From: Vulcanisaeta distributa | Lineage (GTDB): Archaea; Thermoproteota; Thermoprotei; Thermoproteales; Thermocladiaceae | DNA length: 5,817 nucleotides | Direction of reading: 5' to 3' | NCBI GenBank assembly: GCA_002506645.1 | Contig: DAXY01000080.1 | Coordinates: 9,944-15,760, forward strand | Part shown: positions 1 to 5,817 of the stretch, one piece after another | How the letters are laid out: every line of letters begins with the position of its first letter | Position numbering within the stretch: the first letter of the stretch is position 1 | Program-made: the position numbers and the translations under genes | Notes under the pieces: generated by a model | Database searches by the model: none | Seen by the model: only the letters and a program-made list of their open reading frames with translations | What the model was told of the DNA's origin: nothing

Positions 1-160
1 CACCTTAAGGGCGTTCTCGATCAAGTACTGAACTGCATAAATGAGTCCTCTAACTCGCTGCCCGATGCGTTAAGGGATTACCTAAGGCCGAGGGTTAAGT
101 CATTCGATGATACTTACGTAATAATGTTTAATAATGAGTTCATCACGATAAAGGCGATCT

Positions 161-165
<5 letters not shown>
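1..165 (+). CDS. C-terminal fragment of a probable arcadin-1 homologue (5' end outside window)
   Basis: Frame 1 is open from the first base to TGA at 163-165 and gives the last 54 residues of a protein whose start lies upstream. The fragment has a helical stretch (GVLDQVLNCINE), a charged segment (LPDALRDYLRPRVK) and a final pair of likely beta strands (TYVIMF and EFITIKAIW). I do not recognise it from its sequence. The arcadin-1 label rests on position: in Pyrobaculum arcade clusters, arcadin-1, a small protein of unknown detailed role, is encoded next to crenactin, and here the fragment ends 6 bases before the crenactin ATG. The stop codon sits inside the crenactin ribosome binding site, so the two are almost certainly cotranscribed and translationally coupled. 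Composition (AGG arginine, ATA isoleucine) matches the neighbours. That the frame is coding is fairly sure; the name is inference. Confidence 0.6.
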
Positions 166-1482
<1,317 letters not shown>

Positions 1483-1511
1483 GGTGTTAATTCCAACCTT
1501 ATGATTCAATT

Positions 1512-1534
1512 AGGTTAAAAAGCGAGTTATTAAG
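1512..1534 (+). promoter_or_regulatory. Candidate archaeal promoter for the arcadin-2/3/4 genes
   Basis: The 70-base gap 1483-1552 is A/T rich and has two TATA-like boxes. TTAAAAAG (1515-1522), preceded by AGG as a possible BRE, is centred about 34 bases before ATG 1553 and would give a leader of under 10 bases. TTATTAAG (1527-1534) is centred about 23 bases before the ATG and would give a leaderless transcript; the same 8-mer is in the TATA region of the aldolase gene. No SD precedes ATG 1553, which fits a first gene with a leaderless or very short-leader mRNA. A weak 5-bp inverted repeat, AACCT (1495-1499) and AGGTT (1512-1516), partly overlaps the first box. The choice between boxes is open. 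Confidence 0.45.
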
Positions 1535-1552
1535 CAACAATATGTAGATATA

Positions 1553-2245
1553 ATGAGTATTGAGGTCGTGAGGAAGATCCTTGAGGAGTGGCTGGTACAG
1601 AGGGGTTTCAGGATAGTGGATAAGCTGAGCGATAGGGAGGTGGTGCTCATGGAGGGTAATAACACGGTTTACCTGAGGATATCCACCGAGGAATTCCCCA
1701 CGGAGTCCTACATAATTGATGAGCTCAGTAACGTGATGAGGAATAGGTTCAACTACAACAAGGCATACATAGCCTTCCCACAGAGCGCCAGGGGTTTAAT
1801 AAACGGTAAGTTATTTAGGAGCAACAGGGTCGGCGTCTACATTTATGACCTATCATCAGCAGACCCGGAGAGGGCCGTGGAGGAGTTGGTGCCGAGCATA
1901 CCAATACAGTTACAACAGGGCATTGACGATGACATTAGGAGGAGGATTGATGGCCTCGAGAGCGGGCTCAATGACATTAGAAACGCGTTATTGAGTATAA
2001 ACCCGCAATCACTGGCGAGGGACATAAGTGAGTTGAGGAGTAGGTTGGCAAGGGTTGAGCAGTTAATTAGTGAGTTGACTGAACGTGTCAATAGGCTCGA
2101 AAGCCTGAGACCCCAGGCACAGGGGAACGCTGCTCAGGTAGTTACGCAGATGGGGCCGGCGGGCAATGAGGGTGAGTTACCTGACTTCATCAGTAATAAC
2201 CCATGGGTCGAGGTATTAAGGAGGAGGGGTGGTGAGGGTGAGTGA
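1553..2245 (+). CDS. Probable arcadin-2: coiled-coil crenactin-binding protein
   Basis: This 230-residue protein lies directly after crenactin and has the layout of arcadin-2, which in Pyrobaculum binds the inter-domain groove of crenactin through its C-terminal helix and opposes filament formation. Residues 1-115 form an alpha/beta domain: helix VVRKILEEWLVQRG, strands around REVVLMEG and TVYLRIS, a long helix, strand KAYIAFP, and strand VGVYIYDL after a predicted turn. Residues 124-185 carry heptad-like runs of I/L/V (RRIDGLESGLNDIR, LRSRLARVEQLI, ELTERVNRLE), a likely coiled coil. Residues 186-209 (A, Q, G, P, N) look disordered. The end, DFISNNPWVEVLRRRGG (211-227), looks like a short amphipathic helix with W218 and V221/L222, suited to the actin groove. 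The N-terminal domain resembles restriction-endonuclease-like folds but lacks their acid/Lys residues. The start is the first ATG of the frame and has no SD. Orthology rests on position and architecture, not alignment. Confidence 0.75.
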   Translation: MSIEVVRKILEEWLVQRGFRIVDKLSDREVVLMEGNNTVYLRISTEEFPTESYIIDELSNVMRNRFNYNKAYIAFPQSARGLINGKLFRSNRVGVYIYDLSSADPERAVEELVPSIPIQLQQGIDDDIRRRIDGLESGLNDIRNALLSINPQSLARDISELRSRLARVEQLISELTERVNRLESLRPQAQGNAAQVVTQMGPAGNEGELPDFISNNPWVEVLRRRGGEGE

Positions 2246-2423
2246 GCTCGACGAATTAATAATTAAGTTCCTTAGGGAGAGGCTTGGGCAGGATGCCGAG
2301 TTGGCCATTAAACTTTACATGGCCTATAAGGAGGGTGGCAGGAGGGGCGTTATCAAGGTGATTAATGAGGAGTTAAGCAAGGTAGGCGTTGAGGTGAGTG
2401 AGGGTGAAGGCCAGGATAAATGA
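2229..2423 (+). CDS. Small helical protein, arcadin-3 position
   Basis: This frame gives 64 residues from GTG 2229. It overlaps the end of the arcadin-2 gene by 17 bases and the start of the arcadin-4 gene by 20 bases (from GTG 2404). I do not recognise a domain. Residues 5-22 (SELDELIIKFLRERLGQD) and 24-56 read as two or three amphipathic helices, followed by an acidic, glycine-rich tail. No membrane segment or metal-binding cysteines are present. In known arcade clusters a small gene, arcadin-3, is one of the accessory genes beside crenactin, and its function is unknown; size and place fit here. The start is uncertain: in-frame GTG codons lie at 2229, 2232 and 2238, behind overlapping GGAGG motifs (2220-2224 and 2223-2227) that could serve any of them, so the protein may be 61-64 residues. 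Tight overlap on both sides argues that it is real and translationally coupled. Confidence 0.7.
   Translation: MVRVSELDELIIKFLRERLGQDAELAIKLYMAYKEGGRRGVIKVINEELSKVGVEVSEGEGQDK
2391..2397 (+). promoter_or_regulatory. Shine-Dalgarno site of the arcadin-4 gene
   Basis: GAGGTGA is a near-perfect match to the crenarchaeal anti-SD and lies inside the last codons of the small upstream gene. It ends 6 bases before GTG 2404 but directly abuts the alternative GTG at 2398, so it points to 2404 as the true start. Confidence 0.7.
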
Positions 2424-4878
2424 ATTAGTCATTAGGGATTTCAGGGGGTTCAGGGGCGAGCATAGGGTAGTGTTTAATGAGGGGATTAACATTGTGCATG
2501 GGCCAGTTGGTTCTGGGAAGACGAGTATTGCCCAGGCAATTGAGTACGCACTCTACGGCACGCAATTGGAGGTTAAGGAGAGGGTTTCAAGGCTTGCCGA
2601 TTTAATTAATGAGGACTCGAACTCATCACTCGTAAAGCTATCATTAACTAACGGCATTGAGGTAACTAGGGAACTCAGAAGAAGCGGTGAAACGGCTGTG
2701 GAGAGCTCGAGCGCCGTGATCGATGGTGTTAGGTATAAAGGTGATGATGTTTACTCGAAGATTGTGGAGTCCCTGGGCATTGATGATGATGACTTCGAGA
2801 GGTTCGTACTGGTCACCCACAGAACCCTCGAGGCCCTGGTCTACGGCAGTGTTTCGAAGAGGAGCATATTCATTGATAGGTTATTCGGGCTTGAGGTGCT
2901 CGATAACATAAATAAGTCGTTACCAATGACAAAACTTGAGGAGTTAATCAATGGGCTTAGGCAGAGGTTGGCGAGTATTAAGGAGCTCCCCGAAATAATC
3001 ACTAAGTACGGATCCGTCGAGAAGGCTCGGGATAAGGTTAGGGAGCTTAGGGAGGAGATTGATAAGTTGAGGAGGGAGGAGGAGGAATTGAGCAAAGCCT
3101 ACAATGACCTACTGAGGAAGAGGGAGGAATTGCTAAAGAACTTCAAAGGCGTTGAGGAGGTGTATAGCAATTACGTAGCGACTAGGCTTAGGAGGGAGGG
3201 CCTGGAGCAAGAGCTTGAGAGGGCCGGTGTTAGGGAGGTTAATGAGACGAGCATTAGGCTCAGGCTTGAGAGACTCAGGGACTCACTGGTTGAGAAGCTT
3301 GAGGAATTCGCAATGATTAAGGAGGCTGATGAGGTCGGTAAGTTGGTTATTACGAATGATAACCTGGCCGATGCCGCCGAGAGCATTTACAAGGCCTTTG
3401 AGGGACTCACCAAGCTCAAGGATAGGCTGATGGAGGATAGGGAGTACCTAAACCATGTTCATAATGACCTGGAGATACAGTCGGAATCCCTAAAGGCATC
3501 GCTCAGGGAGTTGGAATCGAGGATATCCCAGGAGGAGCCGAGGGTCAGGGAGTATAGGGAATTGGTTAGTAAGTACGGAGAGCCCAGCAAGGTTAGGAGG
3601 GACATTGAGGAGCTTAGGAATAAACTCGACAGGCTCAACGCCGAGGAGGGCTTTAGGACATCGTTGCTCAACATCCTCCAGTACGTGCTGAATAACCGCG
3701 AGGAACGATGCCCAGTGTGCGGTAAACCCCTTAGCGAGGAGGACTATGAAAGCATTAAGAGGAGGATTGAGGAATTGTCCAGGGGGCGCAGCAGCGAGAT
3801 TGAGGAGTTGAGAAATAGGCTTGGCGAGCTTGAGAGGGTGTTAACGAGCATGGAGGCGTTGCTGCCCATAGTCAATGATTATGAGGCAACAATCGATCGA
3901 GCGAGGGATGTTAGGTCGAGGTTCGAAGCCGTCATGACGAGGCTGGAGACCATTGAAAGGTCTATTAGGGATATTGATAAGAGGTTGCAAGTCCTCACGA
4001 GGTTTATCGATGAGTTCAGGGCTGAGATTGACGAGGTCGATAGGGCACTATCATACCTCAGGAAGTATAGGGAGCTTGAGTCATTGAGGAGGCAGGAGGA
4101 GGACCTTAGGCAGCAGCTTAGTGGGCTTGGTATTGACGTTAGGGCCGTGACGAGCATGGAGGATCAGATTAGGTACCTCGATGAGAGACTTACCCAGGTT
4201 AGGGCTAGGTTAAGTGATGACTCGGCAGAACTCAGTAGGTTGGAGCTTGCGCTGTCTAGCCTTGGTCTCGATAGGGAGGATCCATCGGTACTTAGGAAGA
4301 GGCTAGATTTCCTCGAGAACTTCTACAATAGCCTGGTTAGGATTAGGGCCGGGATTAGGGAGGTTCAGGCGAGGGTTAGGGATGAGATGATTAAGATGGT
4401 TAGGGATAACGTGGGTTCAATATTCAAATTGCTATACCCATACAACGACCTTAGTGGTGCGGGTATTGAGGTTACGGTTAGGGATAGAGGTGTCGTGGGC
4501 GTTGTTAGCGAGTACACGCTCTACGCCATTAGGCCTGGCGGTAGAAAGGTAGCAATATCGAGGCTCAGCGATGGGCAGAGGCTCACGATAGCCCTATCAT
4601 TCCTACTCAGCGTCTATAGGGCTACAAAGCACAACATAGACTTCCTCCTAATGGACGAACCAATACCTTATGTGGACGCCAACATTAGGAGGGCCTTCGC
4701 GTCATTGCTTGCCAGGTTCGTAAGCGAGGGCTTGGTCGGTCAGGTAATAATTACGACACAATCGGAGGACCTGGTTAATGACATAGTAAGCGCCGCCAAG
4801 GAGGCCGGTGTTAAGTACGGCATCATCAGGCTAGTTAAGGAGGGTAGTGAGAGGAGGATTGTGCAGGGCGCCGGTTAA
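2404..4878 (+). CDS. Arcadin-4: Rad50/SMC-like ABC ATPase with zinc hook
   Basis: A Rad50-type coiled-coil ATPase, 824 residues from GTG 2404; residue numbers here count from the in-frame GTG 2398 (826 residues). The N-terminal half-domain has LVIRDFRGF and Walker A GPVGSGKTS (35-43). Charged heptad-rich coiled coils span about 180-430 and 446-670, split by a CPVCGKPL zinc hook (438-445). The C-terminal half-domain has signature LSDGQR (723-728), Walker B FLLMDEP with D753/E754, and D-loop PYVD with D760. Length is near that of archaeal Rad50, about 880. Three switch positions deviate: the Q-loop Gln of Rad50 aligns with H141 (VTHRTLEAL), the signature has Asp for the first Gly, and the H-loop His is Q788 (ITTQSED). 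Catalytic Walker residues are intact, so it may still bind or slowly turn over ATP. No Mre11, HerA or NurA gene is adjacent; the actin context and gene order identify it as arcadin-4, reported as Rad50/SMC-related. It overlaps the upstream small gene by 20 bases. Confidence 0.9.
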   Translation: MKARINELVIRDFRGFRGEHRVVFNEGINIVHGPVGSGKTSIAQAIEYALYGTQLEVKERVSRLADLINEDSNSSLVKLSLTNGIEVTRELRRSGETAVESSSAVIDGVRYKGDDVYSKIVESLGIDDDDFERFVLVTHRTLEALVYGSVSKRSIFIDRLFGLEVLDNINKSLPMTKLEELINGLRQRLASIKELPEIITKYGSVEKARDKVRELREEIDKLRREEEELSKAYNDLLRKREELLKNFKGVEEVYSNYVATRLRREGLEQELERAGVREVNETSIRLRLERLRDSLVEKLEEFAMIKEADEVGKLVITNDNLADAAESIYKAFEGLTKLKDRLMEDREYLNHVHNDLEIQSESLKASLRELESRISQEEPRVREYRELVSKYGEPSKVRRDIEELRNKLDRLNAEEGFRTSLLNILQYVLNNREERCPVCGKPLSEEDYESIKRRIEELSRGRSSEIEELRNRLGELERVLTSMEALLPIVNDYEATIDRARDVRSRFEAVMTRLETIERSIRDIDKRLQVLTRFIDEFRAEIDEVDRALSYLRKYRELESLRRQEEDLRQQLSGLGIDVRAVTSMEDQIRYLDERLTQVRARLSDDSAELSRLELALSSLGLDREDPSVLRKRLDFLENFYNSLVRIRAGIREVQARVRDEMIKMVRDNVGSIFKLLYPYNDLSGAGIEVTVRDRGVVGVVSEYTLYAIRPGGRKVAISRLSDGQRLTIALSFLLSVYRATKHNIDFLLMDEPIPYVDANIRRAFASLLARFVSEGLVGQVIITTQSEDLVNDIVSAAKEAGVKYGIIRLVKEGSERRIVQGAG

Positions 4879-4899
4879 TTAAACCCGTAAGTAATTAGC

Positions 4900-4908
4900 T
4901 TTATTAAG
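4900..4908 (+). promoter_or_regulatory. TATA-box promoter of the aldolase gene
   Basis: TTTATTAAG is centred about 26 bases before ATG 4930, the usual distance from an archaeal TATA box to the transcription start. Transcription would therefore begin at or next to the ATG, giving a leaderless mRNA. The spacer has no SD motif, which agrees. The gap 4879-4929 shows no convincing terminator; its only symmetric element is TTAATTAA (4875-4882) at the arcadin-4 stop codon. Confidence 0.6.
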
Positions 4909-4929
4909 GTCGCCAGGCCTAACCAACTG

Positions 4930-5799
4930 ATGGAGGGGATATTCGTAGCCCTGGCGATACCCTTTAAAAACGGTAGGTTGGATGGGGAATCCCTCGCTAG
5001 GCACGTTGACTCACTCACTAAGGCAGGGGTCGACGGCTTCTACCCCTTCGGCACGACGAGCCAGGGCCCATACCTAACGCTTGAGGAGAGGAGGGAGGCC
5101 CTAGAAATCATTGCCAGGAATACGAATAAGCAATTGATGGTTCACGTATTCTCATTCAATTGGCAGGACGTTGTGGAGACGGTGAGGTTGGCCGAGAGGT
5201 ACGGCGCCGTAGCCATCTCGTCAATACCGCCCATTTACTATAGGCCGGACTACGATACGTTGAGGAGGTATTACGAGAAGTTATCCCAATTAACGAAGCT
5301 GCCAATATTTATATACAACATACCGCAGAACACGGGCTTCAACGTCACGCCAGACCTAGTGGCTAGGCTACTGAATGATGGTGTTAGGATAGCCGGCGTT
5401 AAGGACAGTACGGGGGACTTAACGCAGATAATGGGCCACGTGAGGCTCGGCATAACGGTACTCAATGGCGCGGATTCCACAATACTCCCAGCGCTGTTGG
5501 TGGGCGCCAAGGGCTGCATATCGGCCATGGCAAACGTACTGCCTGAGGTCATGAGGGAAATGTTCAACGACTTCAGGGCAGGCAGGCTCCAGTCGGCCAT
5601 GGAGAAGCAGGACTTAATAGCCAGGGTTAGGGAATTGATTAAGGAGTACCCAGGCGTTGATGGGTATTACAAGCTAGTCCACCTGCTACGTTACGACTTC
5701 GGCACGGTTAAGGAACCATACCTAAGACCGCTAAGTGAGGTTGAGATACAGAGGCTTAGGGATGGCTTAATAAGGCTAGGCCTTAAGCCCAGGGCATGA
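4930..5799 (+). CDS. DHDPS/NAL/KDG-aldolase family class I lyase, substrate uncertain
   Basis: This complete 289-residue protein is a single-domain (beta/alpha)8 lyase of the dihydrodipicolinate synthase (DHDPS) family, usually about 290 residues. These cytoplasmic, typically tetrameric enzymes use a lysine-pyruvate Schiff base. Visible active-site elements are GTTS (41-44) for the pyruvate carboxylate, the catalytic Tyr129 in FIYNIP, and Schiff-base Lys158 in GVKDSTG. DHDPS has GTTGE and an Arg at the position of N134 (NIPQNTG against NVPSRTG in E. coli); both are missing, so lysine synthesis is unlikely. GTTSQGP resembles the GTTGLGP of archaeal 2-keto-3-deoxygluconate aldolases of the branched Entner-Doudoroff pathway, but other blocks (GADS, VGAKGCISAMANVLPE) look more like general family members. 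KDG or another 2-keto-3-deoxy acid is my best guess; N-acetylneuraminate-like substrates are possible. It begins at the first ATG and has its own promoter, so it is probably outside the cytoskeletal operon. Confidence 0.85.
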   Translation: MEGIFVALAIPFKNGRLDGESLARHVDSLTKAGVDGFYPFGTTSQGPYLTLEERREALEIIARNTNKQLMVHVFSFNWQDVVETVRLAERYGAVAISSIPPIYYRPDYDTLRRYYEKLSQLTKLPIFIYNIPQNTGFNVTPDLVARLLNDGVRIAGVKDSTGDLTQIMGHVRLGITVLNGADSTILPALLVGAKGCISAMANVLPEVMREMFNDFRAGRLQSAMEKQDLIARVRELIKEYPGVDGYYKLVHLLRYDFGTVKEPYLRPLSEVEIQRLRDGLIRLGLKPRA

Positions 5800-5817
5800 G
5801 GTCTTGTTTAGGCATTC

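Noticed and set aside
2780..2793. Short GATGAT run that could be a microsatellite
   Set aside because: It is only a few codons of Asp in the ATPase domain (IDDDDF) and shows no wider repetition.
2723..2911. 62-codon + strand frame inside the arcadin-4 gene
   Set aside because: It is fully contained in a real gene in another frame, with unusual Trp/Met content and no supporting start signal.
2841..4157. Several minus-strand open frames opposite the Rad50-like gene, very rich in Ser and Leu
   Set aside because: These are the reverse reading of Glu/Arg/Leu-rich coiled-coil codons, a typical shadow effect; no start signals and no domains.
3041..4390. Repeated words such as GTTAGG, GAGGAGG and ATTAGG resembling telomere-like or DNA-uptake repeats
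   Set aside because: They occur irregularly and in frame as Val-Arg, Glu-Glu and Ile-Arg codons of a coiled coil; AGG is the preferred Arg codon throughout the window, so no separate repeat is needed.
2404..4878. Reading the large ATPase as the repair Rad50 of the Mre11 complex
   Set aside because: There is no Mre11, HerA or NurA neighbour, the switch motifs are altered, and the gene order matches the arcade cluster.
4871..4887. Imperfect palindrome around TTAATTAA at the arcadin-4 stop codon, considered as a terminator
   Set aside because: The arms are short and interrupted and no T-rich tract follows at once; archaeal termination normally relies on T runs.
5800..5817. Possible start of a further gene after the aldolase
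   Set aside because: Only 18 bases remain, with no usable start or SD signal to support a call.

Overview
This window looks like a chromosomal piece of a hyperthermophilic crenarchaeon of the order Thermoproteales (Vulcanisaeta, Caldivirga or Thermocladium type; the genus is a guess). The pointers are a clear crenactin, very heavy use of AGG for arginine, GTG starts inside gene overlaps, Shine-Dalgarno (SD) motifs of the GGTGA/GAGGTGA type at internal genes, and TATA-like boxes lying very close to start codons that have no SD. All genes are on the + strand and packed tightly.

The first 4.9 kb is an 'arcade' cluster, the archaeal actin cytoskeleton locus known from Pyrobaculum. In order: the last 54 codons of a gene (1-165) in the position where arcadin-1 is expected; crenactin (172-1482); a 230-residue protein with an N-terminal alpha/beta domain, a coiled coil, a flexible linker and a short C-terminal helix, the layout of arcadin-2 (1553-2245); a 64-residue helical protein in the arcadin-3 position (2229-2423); and a Rad50/SMC-like ATPase with a CPVC zinc hook, arcadin-4 (2404-4878). 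The partial gene and crenactin are coupled through an SD that contains the upstream stop codon. The arcadin-2, -3 and -4 genes overlap one another. A 70-bp gap with TATA-like boxes before arcadin-2 suggests a second transcription start inside the cluster.

After a 51-bp gap, 4930-5799 encodes a complete (beta/alpha)8 class I lyase of the dihydrodipicolinate synthase/N-acetylneuraminate lyase/KDG aldolase family. It has its own TATA box at the spacing expected for a leaderless mRNA. It is probably a separate metabolic gene (2-keto-3-deoxygluconate aldolase-like is my best guess) and not part of the cytoskeleton.

How the genes may work together: crenactin forms actin-like double-helical filaments. 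Known arcadin-2 binds crenactin through its C-terminal helix and opposes polymerisation, and the helix here fits that role. The Rad50-like ATPase may connect the filament system to DNA or to a large coiled-coil scaffold. The least expected details are two replaced switch residues in the ATPase (Q-loop Gln to His, H-loop His to Gln) and an N-terminal domain of arcadin-2 that resembles a nuclease fold without its catalytic residues. I saw no RNA genes, CRISPR arrays, insertion sequences or long repeats.
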